A stretch of 64,000 nt of DNA, from NCBI GenBank assembly GCA_002491115.1, contig DKVI01000087.1:3590-67589 (forward strand). Direction: 5' to 3'. This document shows, piece after piece, positions 35,684-44,656 of the stretch. The first letter of the stretch is position 1; the number at the start of each line of letters is the position of its first letter. Source of the DNA: Lachnospiraceae bacterium UBA7182 (GTDB taxonomy: Bacteria > Bacillota > Clostridia > Lachnospirales > Lachnospiraceae). A program made the translations under genes and the position numbers. Under the pieces are notes generated by a model. That model was not told the DNA's origin and did not search any database. It saw only the letters and a program-made list of their open reading frames with translations.

Positions 35684-36358
35684 ATGGGATTTCAGGATGT
35701 TTTCAAAAGATCATTTTTAGAAGGTTTCACCAGTATGGACATTACAACCGGCAAGATTGCCGCCACTTTGCTTGTGACGGCTCTTTTGGGATTATATGTG
35801 TTTATGATTTATCGTCTGGTGACAAGGAAAGTATTTTATTCCAAAACATTTAATATTTCTCTTACTGCCATATCCATGATCACGGCGGCTATTATTCTGG
35901 CCATGCAGTCGAATCTGGTCATTTCTCTTGGTATGGTGGGTGCTCTGTCCATCATCCGTTTCCGTACTGCCATCAAAGATCCCATGGATCTGGTATTTTT
36001 GTTCTGGTCTATCAGCATCGGCATTATATGCGGCGCAGGTCTGTATGAGGTGGCACTGGTCACAAGCGTTGCCGTAACCGTATGCATTCTGGTGCTGGAT
36101 CTTCTGCCGGTGGCCAAAGCGCCTGTGATGCTGGTGGTGAACAGTTCCCGGATGGAAGGAGAAAAAGAGATTCTTGATACAGTGAACAGATACGCAGGAC
36201 ACTATAAAGTAAAATCCAGAAATCTGTCCAAAGGACATCTGGATCTGGTTATAGAGTTGAGAGTAAAGGATGAAAGCGCTCTGGTCGCGGATGTGGCTTC
36301 CATGGAAGGCGTTGTCTCCGCTTCTTTGATCGCCCACGACGGTGAGGTTACATTTTAA
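35684..36358 (+). CDS. DUF4956 membrane protein
   Basis: A 224-residue protein with four predicted membrane helices in residues 22-145 and a soluble C-terminal domain of about 70 residues. The helix 3 region VISLGMVGALSIIRFRTAIKDPMDLVFLFWSIS is characteristic of DUF4956, with a conserved SIIRFR and KDP. It is the third member of the CotH-VTC-DUF4956 trio, and the ribosome site AAAGGAG is 8 bases from the start. By analogy with polyphosphate systems it may form a membrane partner or channel for the VTC domain; this is speculative. Confidence 0.85.
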   Translation: MGFQDVFKRSFLEGFTSMDITTGKIAATLLVTALLGLYVFMIYRLVTRKVFYSKTFNISLTAISMITAAIILAMQSNLVISLGMVGALSIIRFRTAIKDPMDLVFLFWSISIGIICGAGLYEVALVTSVAVTVCILVLDLLPVAKAPVMLVVNSSRMEGEKEILDTVNRYAGHYKVKSRNLSKGHLDLVIELRVKDESALVADVASMEGVVSASLIAHDGEVTF

Positions 36359-36364
36359 AAAGTC

Positions 36365-38143
36365 ATGAAAAATGTCAGTTATGCAAAGCGCGGTTATCAT
36401 TATGTAAAAAATTATGGTGTGGCGAGACTGGGGATAAAAATGCAGGAGCGCCTGCACAGAAACAGCCTGGAAAAAGGTTATCAGGACTGGATGCTTGCCA
36501 GGCGTCCGGGAAAAAGCGAAAAGGAACTGCAAAGGGCGCATATGTTTGTGTTTTGCCCTCTGATCAGTATTGTGGCTCCGGTATTCCGGACGCCGGAACT
36601 GTATCTAAGAGAAATGATAGAGTCTGTTCTTGAACAGACCTATACCAATCTGGAACTGTGCCTGGCGGACGGAAGTGACGGTGACGATACATCAGAAGAG
36701 ATCATCCGCAGCTATATGCGGCAGGATAACCGGATCCGTTATAAAAAACTGGAACACAACTTCGGTATTTCCGGAAACACCAATGAGGCGCTTGCAATGG
36801 CCTCAGGAGAATATATCGGATTTCTGGATCACGATGACCTGTTGGAGGAACATGCGCTTTTTGAGATCGTGAAGTGGCTGCAGACACATCCGGACGCGGA
36901 TATGGTTTACACGGATGAGGATAAAGTCTCTTTTGACAAATCGACATACTTTCAGCCGCATTTTAAACCGGATTTTAATCTGGATCTTTTAAGAAGCAAC
37001 AATTATATCTGCCATTTCCTTCTGGTGCGGCAAAGCCTGTGTGAGCAGGCTGGGGCGTTTCGCGGCGAGTTTGACGGGGCGCAGGATTATGACTTTATTT
37101 TGCGCTGTGTGGAAAAAGCGTCTTTGATCGGACATATCCCCCAGGTGCTGTACCACTGGAGGAGCCACAGCGCTTCTACGGCCGCGGACCCTGAAAGCAA
37201 GGCTTATGCCTATGAAGCCGGCAAAAGGGCCATAGAAGCGCATTTAAAACGCACCGGAATAAACGCTTCGGTTGAATCGATGGAAAATCCGGGCTTTTAC
37301 AGGGTGAGCTACGCTCTGAACGCTGCTCCGAAAGTAAGTATTGTTCTTCTGGATGTGGCAAAGGCGGCGGCTTTAAAGGCCTTTTTCAGAGCGGTGGAAG
37401 AAAACCGCACTTATGCCAATATAGAGGTTTTAGTCCTGTTGGACGATCCCGAAAAAAATAAATTAATTCTGAATTTTATAAAAGAACATAGACAAATACC
37501 AATAAAAGTAGTATATTGTACTAGCGCATGTAATAAATTTGTAACATTTTCAAGGCTTGCGGAGAAGCTGGACAGTGAATATTTACTTTTTTTAGAGAGT
37601 CGGATCGGGAAAGTGTCCAGAGGATGGATGGAGGATTTCCTGGGGAATGCCATGCGCCCGGAAGCGGGAGCAGTGGGGGGCCGTATTTACGACAGCGCCA
37701 GAAGATACAGGTATGGGGCGAAGGTACTTGGCCTTGGCGGTCTGGCAGGGGATGCTTTCGCGGGACTCCGGATCGGATATACAGGGTATTTTCATAAGGC
37801 CGGACTGCAGCAGAATTATCATGCCGTATCAGGAAAAGCCATGATGGTAAACAGGGCGCGTTTCCTTCTGGCAGGAGGTTTTTCCGAAGATGTGGAAGAC
37901 CGGATGAAGGACGTGGATCTGTGCCTGAAATTAGAACGCCTGGGATTTAAAAATATTTATGAACCGGGAATTGTCCTGATCGAGCAAAAATACGGTTCCG
38001 GCAGGAAGAAAGCGGCGAGGCCTGCGGCGGCTTTTGAGAAAAAGTGGAAAGATATTCTTTTGGAGCCGGACGGATACTATAACTGTAATCTGTCCCTTAA
38101 CGATACGCAGTGGCGGATTTTGGAGGACGCATGTGGGACGTGA
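36365..38143 (+). CDS. Two-domain GT2 protein with a degenerate second domain
   Basis: A 592-residue protein related to the 28209 gene. Domain 1 (residues 60-300) is intact: ISIVAPVFRTPELYL, LADGSDGDDTSEE and FLDHDDLLEE. In domain 2 (residues 320-560) the NNDT/DxD position reads FLESRIGKVSRG, so metal-sugar binding there is probably lost, although the C-terminal MKDVDLCLKLERLGF motif remains. Bases 37450-37550 in this domain are notably AT-rich compared with the flanks. The start has only a distant GGTGAGG and relies on coupling to the preceding gene. Confidence 0.85.
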   Translation: MKNVSYAKRGYHYVKNYGVARLGIKMQERLHRNSLEKGYQDWMLARRPGKSEKELQRAHMFVFCPLISIVAPVFRTPELYLREMIESVLEQTYTNLELCLADGSDGDDTSEEIIRSYMRQDNRIRYKKLEHNFGISGNTNEALAMASGEYIGFLDHDDLLEEHALFEIVKWLQTHPDADMVYTDEDKVSFDKSTYFQPHFKPDFNLDLLRSNNYICHFLLVRQSLCEQAGAFRGEFDGAQDYDFILRCVEKASLIGHIPQVLYHWRSHSASTAADPESKAYAYEAGKRAIEAHLKRTGINASVESMENPGFYRVSYALNAAPKVSIVLLDVAKAAALKAFFRAVEENRTYANIEVLVLLDDPEKNKLILNFIKEHRQIPIKVVYCTSACNKFVTFSRLAEKLDSEYLLFLESRIGKVSRGWMEDFLGNAMRPEAGAVGGRIYDSARRYRYGAKVLGLGGLAGDAFAGLRIGYTGYFHKAGLQQNYHAVSGKAMMVNRARFLLAGGFSEDVEDRMKDVDLCLKLERLGFKNIYEPGIVLIEQKYGSGRKKAARPAAAFEKKWKDILLEPDGYYNCNLSLNDTQWRILEDACGT

Positions 38144-39117
38144 CGATTGTGATTCCCAATTATAACGGGATTTCATACCTGGATGCCTGCCTGTGTTCCC
38201 TTTTTGCGCAGAAAGAGGTCCGGGCCGAGATTCTGGTGGTGGATAACGGTTCCACAGACGGAAGCCCGGAATATATACGGGAACATTTTCCCGCATGCAG
38301 GCTGGTCTGCCTGGATCAGAATTACGGGTTCTGCCGGGCGGTGAATGAAGGGATAAAAAGGGCGGAAAGCCCTTATGTCATACTGTTGAATAATGATACG
38401 AAAGCCCGGCCGGATTTTGCCCGGAAGCTTCTGGACGCCATCCGGGCCGACAAGAAGCGTTTTTCCTGCGCGGCCAGGATGCTTCAGTATCATGATCCGG
38501 ACCTTCTGGATAATGCCGGAGATTTTTACTGTGCTTTCGGATGGGGGATCACAAGAGGCAGGGGGAAGCCTGCCGTATCTTATGCCAGGGGCGGCAGGAT
38601 CTTCTCTTCCTGCGCCGGCGCCGCAATCTATCGTAAAGAACTGGTGGAGCGGCTGGGCGGGTTTGACGAAGCCCATTTTGCCTACCTGGAAGATATGGAT
38701 CTGTCCTACCGGGCAAAGATCCATGGGTATTATCACTGGTACGCGCCGGAAGCCGAAGTGCTTCACATAGGAAGCGCCACCAGCGGTTCCCGCTACAATC
38801 ATTTTAAAGTAGTGCATTCGGCGGGAAACAATGTATATCTGATCTATAAAAATATGCCTTTTTTGCAGATATTGTTAAATGCGCCTTTTTTGCTGGCGGG
38901 ATTTTTGATCAAATATCTTTTTTTTGTGAAAAAGGGACTGGGAAAGGATTATCGGGCGGGCCTGATCAGAGGCCTTGGGCTGTGCAAAAGCAATCCGGAC
39001 CGCAAACTGCGGTTTTGTATGGGGCATATGGGGGAATATATAAAGATCCAACTGGAACTGTGGAGGAACATCCTTCTTTTTGTACCCTGGACTGTGAAGG
39101 CAAAAAGAGACAGGTGA
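38131..39117 (+). CDS. GT2 glycosyltransferase (rhamnosyltransferase-like)
   Basis: A 328-residue GT-A enzyme of the WbbL/RgpB-like GT2 group. Motifs are TIVIPNYNGISYLDACL, LVVDNGSTDGSPEYI, NYGFCRAVNEGI and LLNNDTKARPDF; HFAYLEDMDLSYRAKIHGY is the C-terminal ED acceptor motif. Hydrophobic residues 247-270 may attach it to the membrane. The ATG at 38131 follows GGAGG by 4 bases and lies 13 bases inside the preceding gene; the GTG at 38110 lacks a ribosome site. It probably adds one residue of the repeat unit. Confidence 0.9.
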   Translation: MWDVTIVIPNYNGISYLDACLCSLFAQKEVRAEILVVDNGSTDGSPEYIREHFPACRLVCLDQNYGFCRAVNEGIKRAESPYVILLNNDTKARPDFARKLLDAIRADKKRFSCAARMLQYHDPDLLDNAGDFYCAFGWGITRGRGKPAVSYARGGRIFSSCAGAAIYRKELVERLGGFDEAHFAYLEDMDLSYRAKIHGYYHWYAPEAEVLHIGSATSGSRYNHFKVVHSAGNNVYLIYKNMPFLQILLNAPFLLAGFLIKYLFFVKKGLGKDYRAGLIRGLGLCKSNPDRKLRFCMGHMGEYIKIQLELWRNILLFVPWTVKAKRDR

Positions 39118-39123
39118 TGAGCT

Positions 39124-40533
39124 TTGATTAAAGATAATCAACGGTATTTTAACCGGCTTCACGTCATAGTGGATGCTGCCGTCATTTGCGTGGCGTATCT
39201 GTTGGCATGGGTTTTAAAGTTTATCATATTAAGAGACCCGCCGGGACTTGGTTTTTACCAGTACTGTCTGGTACTGGTTCCTATTGTGCTTTTATACCTG
39301 GTTCTGTATCTGGCGTTTAACCTGTATACTTCCAAGCGGGTGCAGGGGCGCAGGCTGGAAGCCGGTAATATTATAAAGGCAAATACCATCGGCCTTCTGC
39401 TGGTTATGGGCGTATTGTTCCTGCTCAGAGGCTATAATGACTATGCCGATTATTATTCCAAGACGATGCTGTTCTATTTTTACGGGATCAATATCGCGTT
39501 GGAAGCGTCGGTCCGCAATCTGATCCGGGCCGGCTTAAGAAAGATCCGAAGAAGCGGGTTTAATCTGCGCCATATTATTTTTGTGGGCTACAGCAGCGCG
39601 GCGGAGGCGTTTATCGACCGGATTCGTTCGAATCCCCAGTGGGGGTATAAGGTCAGCGGAATACTGGATGACAATAAAGAGATCGGATTCACTTATAAAG
39701 GCGTGGCGATATTGGGGACCACAGACGAGCTGGAGACAATCCTGGAGAACAACCGTCTGGATGAGATCGCGCTGACGCTGGGGCTTCAGGAGTATTATAA
39801 ATTAAAACATATTGTCGCGATTTGTGAAAAGTCCGGCGTGCATACGAAATTTGTGCCGGATTATAATGATATTATCCCCACAAAGCCCTATACGGAAGAC
39901 CTGCTTGGGCTGCCGGTGGTGAATATCCGGCATGTGCCGCTGACCAATACATTTAATATGGTATGCAAAAGGATCGTGGATATTGCGGGCGCCATAGCTG
40001 CGATCACCCTGTTTTCGCCTGTGATGCTGATCACGGCTATTCTGGTAAAAGCGACCTCAAAAGGGCCTCTTATATATAAACAGGAGCGTGTTGGACTTCA
40101 TAACCAGACGTTCCAGATGTACAAATTCCGCTCTATGGAAGTGCAGTCGGAGAGAAAAGAGAAAAGAGCCTGGACCGTGCGCAACGATCCGCGCGTGACC
40201 GGCGTGGGAAAGATCATCCGCAGGACCAGCATCGACGAGCTTCCGCAGTTATTCAACATATTAAAAGGGGATATGAGCCTGGTAGGGCCGCGCCCGGAAC
40301 GTCCGTTTTTCGTGGAAAAGTTCAGGGAGGAGATTCCCCGTTATATGGTAAAGCACCAGGTTCGGCCGGGACTTACAGGATGGGCGCAGGTGAACGGATA
40401 CAGAGGGGATACATCGATCAGAAAACGTATTGAATACGACCTGTATTATATAGAGAACTGGTCTATGGGGCTGGATATCAAGATTCTGTTCCTGACGTTC
40501 TTTAAAGGTTTTGTGAATAAGAATGCTTATTAA
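39124..40533 (+). CDS. Polyprenyl-phosphate sugar phosphotransferase (priming enzyme)
   Basis: A 469-residue PHPT-family enzyme that transfers a sugar-phosphate to undecaprenyl phosphate, starting a lipid-linked glycan. It has four N-terminal helices, a Rossmann-like central domain (residues 140-250) and a catalytic C-terminus: KRIVDIAGAIAAI, PLIYKQERVG, MYKFRSMEV, RRTSIDELPQLFNILKGDMSLVGPRPE. The start codon is TTG, following AGGTGATGAGC. It lies 6 bases after the GT2 gene. This enzyme sets the first sugar of the polymer. Confidence 0.92.
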   Translation: MIKDNQRYFNRLHVIVDAAVICVAYLLAWVLKFIILRDPPGLGFYQYCLVLVPIVLLYLVLYLAFNLYTSKRVQGRRLEAGNIIKANTIGLLLVMGVLFLLRGYNDYADYYSKTMLFYFYGINIALEASVRNLIRAGLRKIRRSGFNLRHIIFVGYSSAAEAFIDRIRSNPQWGYKVSGILDDNKEIGFTYKGVAILGTTDELETILENNRLDEIALTLGLQEYYKLKHIVAICEKSGVHTKFVPDYNDIIPTKPYTEDLLGLPVVNIRHVPLTNTFNMVCKRIVDIAGAIAAITLFSPVMLITAILVKATSKGPLIYKQERVGLHNQTFQMYKFRSMEVQSERKEKRAWTVRNDPRVTGVGKIIRRTSIDELPQLFNILKGDMSLVGPRPERPFFVEKFREEIPRYMVKHQVRPGLTGWAQVNGYRGDTSIRKRIEYDLYYIENWSMGLDIKILFLTFFKGFVNKNAY

Positions 40534-40554
40534 CAGGCGTAGAAAGGATGAATT

Positions 40555-41694
40555 ATGGCAAAAGAGACTTTGAAAAAACCAGGATCGAAAAAAAGCGCTT
40601 CTAAAAAAAGCACTTCTGTAAAAACTGCCCATGGGGTGACAAAGAAAAAAGGATCTTCCAGAAAAAAAGCGGCCAAAAAGAAAAAGCGGGCCATCATCTT
40701 CGGCGTGGAGATCGTACTTCTGCTCCTGCTGGTGGGCGGATTTTATGTAGTCAGGCTTTTTGACAAGTTCCAAAAGCCTCAGGTGGAAGAAGAAGATATG
40801 CAGGTGAACGAGACGATCACACCGGAGACGGTGGAAACCATGTCAGGATATATGAATGTGGCGCTGTTCGGACTGGATACCAGGAACGCCGGACAGCTTG
40901 GCAAAGGAAACCGAAGCGATACGATCATTATCGCAAGTATCAATAATGACACCAAAGAAGTAAAACTCGTGTCCGTATACCGGGATACGTATCTGGATCT
41001 GACCAACGGCAAATATAACAAATGCAACGAGGCTTATTCGGTGGGAGGTCCGGGACAGGCAGTCCGGATGCTGAACAAGAACCTGGATCTGGATATTGAA
41101 TATTATATTGCAGTGGACTTTGCGGCTCTGGCAGAGGCGGTTGACCTGCTGGGCGGCATTTATATCGATGTGGACGAGTCGGAGATTGGCCATCTGAACA
41201 ACTACACGGTTGAAACTTCCAAAGTGACCGGCAAATCTACCACCAAACTGACACAGCCGGGCTATCAGCTTCTGGACGGCGTGCAGGCCACTTCCTACTG
41301 CCGGATCCGTTATACGGCGGGTGATGATTTCAAAAGGACAGAGCGTCAGAGAGAAGTGGTGATGGAACTTGTAAGTACGGCCAAAAAAGCGAGCCTCGAC
41401 GAGATCAACAGCATTGTCAATGCAATTTTCGGCATGATTGCCACCAATTATGAACTTGATGAGCTTGTAGAGATGACCCCGGAGATGATCGGCTATGATA
41501 TCGTCGATACACAGGGCTTCCCCTTCGACCGGACGCCGGCTACGGTCAGCGGAAAAGGTTCCTGCGTGATCCCGATTAACCTGGCAGATAATGTAAAGCA
41601 GCTTCATGAGTATCTGTTTGACGATTATTCTTACACGGCTTCGTCGGAAGTGCAGGAGATCTCAGACAAGATCACATCGGATACCGGATATTGA
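40555..41694 (+). CDS. LytR-CpsA-Psr (LCP) family ligase
   Basis: A 379-residue membrane-anchored phosphotransferase that attaches lipid-linked wall polymers to peptidoglycan. A very basic cytoplasmic tail (residues 5-45) precedes one membrane helix (48-63) and an extracellular LCP domain with NRSDTIIIASIN, SVYRDTYLDL, GGIYIDVDE and YCRIRYTAGDDFKRTERQREV, including the conserved Arg/Asp residues for pyrophosphate binding. It is placed directly after the priming enzyme, consistent with wall attachment of this locus's polysaccharide. The stop overlaps the next start by one base. Confidence 0.93.
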   Translation: MAKETLKKPGSKKSASKKSTSVKTAHGVTKKKGSSRKKAAKKKKRAIIFGVEIVLLLLLVGGFYVVRLFDKFQKPQVEEEDMQVNETITPETVETMSGYMNVALFGLDTRNAGQLGKGNRSDTIIIASINNDTKEVKLVSVYRDTYLDLTNGKYNKCNEAYSVGGPGQAVRMLNKNLDLDIEYYIAVDFAALAEAVDLLGGIYIDVDESEIGHLNNYTVETSKVTGKSTTKLTQPGYQLLDGVQATSYCRIRYTAGDDFKRTERQREVVMELVSTAKKASLDEINSIVNAIFGMIATNYELDELVEMTPEMIGYDIVDTQGFPFDRTPATVSGKGSCVIPINLADNVKQLHEYLFDDYSYTASSEVQEISDKITSDTGY

Positions 41695-42614
41695 TGACAG
41701 CGGATATACTGATACCGACCTACCGTCCGGGAGACCGGCTTAAGATACTTCTGGATCGGCTGAACAGACAGTCGTACCAGGTGCATAAGATTCTGATCAT
41801 GAACACGGAACCGTCCTTCTTTCCGAAAGGCCTGGAAGACGCATATGAGAATGTGGACGTGTTCCATCTTACAAAGGCAGAATTTGACCATGGCGGAACC
41901 AGGGATCTGGGTATCCGCCGGTCTTCGGCAGATATCGTGGTCTGTATGACCCAGGACGCGCTTCCTGCGGATGATCATTTACTTGAGAATCTGCTGGCTC
42001 CTTTTTCGCAGTCTGACGTGTGGGCGGCCTATGCCAGGCAGCTTCCGGCAGAAGGATGCAGTGAGGTGGAAAAATTTACAAGAAGTTTTAATTACCCGAA
42101 AGAAAGCCGCGTCAAGGGAGAAGAAGATCTTGAGACGCTGGGGATCAAAGCCTTTTTCTGTTCTAATGTATGCGCGGCGTGGCGGCGGGATCAGTATCTG
42201 AAACATGGCGGATTTGAGAAAAAGACGATTTTTAATGAAGATATGATTTTGGCTGGAAAGCTGATCCGCCAGGGGGGACAGATTGCCTACTGCAGCAATG
42301 CCAGGGTGATCCACTCCCATAATTACAGCATGGCGGAACAGTTTCACCGGTATTTTGACCTGGCAGTTTCACAGACGATGCATCCGGAAGTATTCGGCGG
42401 CGTGCGTTCGGAGTCGGAGGGGATGCGGCTGGTGAAGAAAACCGTGGCGCATTGCCTGAAGATAAAAAAACCATGGCTGATCTGGCAGGTGGTTACACAA
42501 AACGCGGGGAAGCTTCTGGGTTATAAAGCGGGTCAGCAGTATAAAAAGCTGCCCCAAAAAGTGATTCTGTGGTGTACGATGAACCGATCCTTCTGGCAGG
42601 AGGAAGGCATATGA
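41694..42614 (+). CDS. GT2 glycosyltransferase
   Basis: A 306-residue GT-A enzyme similar to rhamnosyltransferases of the RgpA/B or WbbL type. Motifs are ADILIPTYRPGDRLKILLDRL, FDHGGTRDLGIRRSSADIVVCMTQDALP (a T-Q-D-A metal motif instead of NNDT), and IFNEDMILAGKLIRQG (ED motif). The ATG at 41694 overlaps the LCP stop in TGATG, so translation is coupled; a TTG three bases earlier is an alternative. Its C-terminus overlaps the next lipoprotein gene by 4 bases. It probably acts early or late in repeat-unit assembly. Confidence 0.88.
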   Translation: MTADILIPTYRPGDRLKILLDRLNRQSYQVHKILIMNTEPSFFPKGLEDAYENVDVFHLTKAEFDHGGTRDLGIRRSSADIVVCMTQDALPADDHLLENLLAPFSQSDVWAAYARQLPAEGCSEVEKFTRSFNYPKESRVKGEEDLETLGIKAFFCSNVCAAWRRDQYLKHGGFEKKTIFNEDMILAGKLIRQGGQIAYCSNARVIHSHNYSMAEQFHRYFDLAVSQTMHPEVFGGVRSESEGMRLVKKTVAHCLKIKKPWLIWQVVTQNAGKLLGYKAGQQYKKLPQKVILWCTMNRSFWQEEGI

Positions 42615-43462
42615 AGACCTTTATTTTCAAAACGGTCCTTATGGGACTGTGTCTGGCCTGCCTTACCGGCTGCGGTAAGAGCAAAGAGACGGAAGAAAAA
42701 CAGATGGCCCTCAGGAGCCAGGGAATGGAACAGGCGCTTGCCGGAGAGTATGAAGAGGCGATTGATTCTTACGACCGGGCGCTGGCGCTGGCGGATATGC
42801 GTGTCGGCGCTCTGGAACTGGATATTGCGGCCTATAAAGCTTCCGCCCAGTACCATGCCGGGGAGACATCGCAGGCGATCGATACCTGTTCGGCGATTCT
42901 GGATCTGAAGAAAAGCGCGGAGATCTATATGGCGCGGGGGATTTTATACCGGGAGTCCGGAAACACGCAGGCGGCCAACAACGATTTTGCTTCTGCCATA
43001 GAGCTGGCGCCCAAAAGAGATCTGGTCCTGCTGGGAAGGCTGTATTATTATATGGAAGACTACGCCAAATCGAAGGAGTATCTGGAACAGGCTTCAGATA
43101 AGAAGGATCAGGAAGCGACGTTCTGGCTGGCGGAACTGTACTGGCAGATGGGCAACCGGGAGTATGCCATTACTTTATATCAGCTTTATCTGGAGGGCGA
43201 GGCCGAACACCAGTCTGCTTATGCAAGGGTTGCCTCCTGGCAGATCGAACAGGGCGATTATGACGCGGCTTTGGAGACGCTGGAGGCAGGAATCGCCAAA
43301 GGAGACAGCGACGGGCTGAAAGAGCTTCTGGGGAATGAGATTGCCGTATATGAACAGAAGGGGGATTTTGCCACCGCGAAGCTTAAGATGGAAAGCTATC
43401 TGGAGCGCTATCCCGAGGATGAGGCGGCAGCCAGGGAGTACGAGTTTTTGAAATCCCGCTGA
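42611..43462 (+). CDS. TPR-repeat lipoprotein
   Basis: A 283-residue lipoprotein (lipobox LACLTGC, Cys near residue 20) built mostly of tetratricopeptide repeats: ALAGEYEEAIDSYDRAL, YHAGETSQAIDTCSAIL, YRESGNTQAANNDFASAI, QMGNREYAITLYQLYL and IEQGDYDAALETLEAGI. TPR proteins are protein-protein scaffolds, so this may organise the polysaccharide or wall machinery on the outer membrane face. The ATG at 42611 follows GGAGGAAGG; an upstream extension overlapping the GT2 gene lacks a ribosome site. It is the last gene of the locus before the heat-shock operon. Confidence 0.85.
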   Translation: MKTFIFKTVLMGLCLACLTGCGKSKETEEKQMALRSQGMEQALAGEYEEAIDSYDRALALADMRVGALELDIAAYKASAQYHAGETSQAIDTCSAILDLKKSAEIYMARGILYRESGNTQAANNDFASAIELAPKRDLVLLGRLYYYMEDYAKSKEYLEQASDKKDQEATFWLAELYWQMGNREYAITLYQLYLEGEAEHQSAYARVASWQIEQGDYDAALETLEAGIAKGDSDGLKELLGNEIAVYEQKGDFATAKLKMESYLERYPEDEAAAREYEFLKSR

Positions 43463-43526
43463 GCCTGTTTTATAAAAGCGTGGGCGGATTTTTAAATAAA
43501 GTTTAAATAAATTTACAGGAAAGGTA

Positions 43527-43556
43527 TTGACAAAGCACCCTCAGGGGTGCTATCTT
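43527..43556 (+). promoter_or_regulatory. Promoter of the hrcA operon with a palindromic spacer
   Basis: TTGACA (43527-43532) and TATCTT (43551-43556) have an 18-base spacer. That spacer holds the inverted repeat AGCACCC (43534-43540) / GGGTGCT (43545-43551) with loop TCAG. The half-site resembles the CIRCE half-site AGCACTC but with a 4-base gap, so a second operator is possible. Confidence 0.7.
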
Positions 43557-43570
43557 TATCACAGAAGATG

Positions 43571-43597
43571 TTAGCACTCTTAATCAACGAGTGCTAA
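43571..43597 (+). promoter_or_regulatory. CIRCE operator (HrcA-binding site)
   Basis: A perfect CIRCE element: TTAGCACTC (43571-43579), nine bases, GAGTGCTAA (43589-43597). It lies between the promoter and the hrcA start, so HrcA should repress the whole hrcA-grpE-dnaK-dnaJ operon until heat shock. Confidence 0.97.
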
Positions 43598-43617
43598 CAA
43601 AGGAAGGGAGTGAGGCC

Positions 43618-44640
43618 GTGGAGCTGGATGAAAGGAAGACAAAGATCCTGTATGCGATCATCAAGACCTATCTGGAAACCGGCGAACCGGTCGGCTCCCG
43701 GACGATTTCCAAATATTCGGATCTGAAACTCAGTTCTGCGACGATCCGCAATGAGATGTCAGACCTGGAAGAGATGGGGTATATTTTACAGCCCCATACT
43801 TCTGCGGGGAGGATTCCTTCCGACAAGGGATACCGGCTGTATGTGGACCATCTGATGGAGGAAAAGAACCGGGAAGTCAAAGAACTGACAGAGCTTATGA
43901 TCAGCCGGACCGATAAGATGGAGCAGGTGTTAAAGCAGGTGGTCAAGGTGCTTGCCAACAATACCAATTATGCCACCATGGTTTCGGCGCCCCAGTACCA
44001 CCAGAATAAATTAAAGTTTATCCAGTTGTCAAAAGTGGATGAGAGTCAGATTCTGGCGGTGGTGGTAGCGGAGGGAAATGTAATCCGCAACAAACTGATC
44101 CCGGTCAGTGAAGAACTGGACGCGGAGAGCATCTTAAAGCTGAATATTCTTTTAAATACGATGCTCAACGGAAAGACCATTGCGGGGATTAATCTGCAGA
44201 TGATTTCCAGTATGAAAGAGCAGGCCGGTATCCATAGTAATATCATCAGTGATGTGGTGGATGCGGTGGCGGAAGCCATCCATTCGGATGAAGGGATGGA
44301 GATCTATACCGGCGGCGCGACGAATATTTTCCGTTATCCGGAACTGAGCGATAACGGAAAGGCCAGCGAACTGATTCAGACGCTGGAAGAAAAGCAGCTG
44401 CTTGCGGAACTGGTGACGGATACTCTGAGTAAAGAGAACAAAGGGATTCAGGTGTACATCGGAAATGAGTCGCCGGTTCAGAGCATGAAAGACTGCAGTG
44501 TTGTGACCGCGACCTATGAGCTCGGTCAGGGCCTGCAGGGAACCATAGGAATCATCGGACCCAAGAGGATGGATTATGAGAACGTTATGAATACATTGAA
44601 AACACTGATGGATCAGTTGGATGACGTTTTCCATAAATAG
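43618..44640 (+). CDS. hrcA: Heat-shock repressor HrcA
   Basis: A 340-residue winged-helix repressor of class I heat-shock genes. The DNA-binding N-terminus includes TKILYAIIKTYLETGEPVGSRTISKY and LSSATIRNEMSDLEEMGYILQPHTSAGRIPSD. A GAF-like C-terminal domain follows, with IGNESP and GIIGPKRMDYENVM. The GTG at 43618 is chosen (GGGAG 7 bases upstream) over a GTG at 43591 that lies inside the CIRCE. The gene is directly downstream of a perfect CIRCE, so it is autoregulated with GroE-dependent feedback as in Bacillus. Confidence 0.96.
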   Translation: MELDERKTKILYAIIKTYLETGEPVGSRTISKYSDLKLSSATIRNEMSDLEEMGYILQPHTSAGRIPSDKGYRLYVDHLMEEKNREVKELTELMISRTDKMEQVLKQVVKVLANNTNYATMVSAPQYHQNKLKFIQLSKVDESQILAVVVAEGNVIRNKLIPVSEELDAESILKLNILLNTMLNGKTIAGINLQMISSMKEQAGIHSNIISDVVDAVAEAIHSDEGMEIYTGGATNIFRYPELSDNGKASELIQTLEEKQLLAELVTDTLSKENKGIQVYIGNESPVQSMKDCSVVTATYELGQGLQGTIGIIGPKRMDYENVMNTLKTLMDQLDDVFHK

Positions 44641-44656
44641 AAAGGCGGAATTTCAT

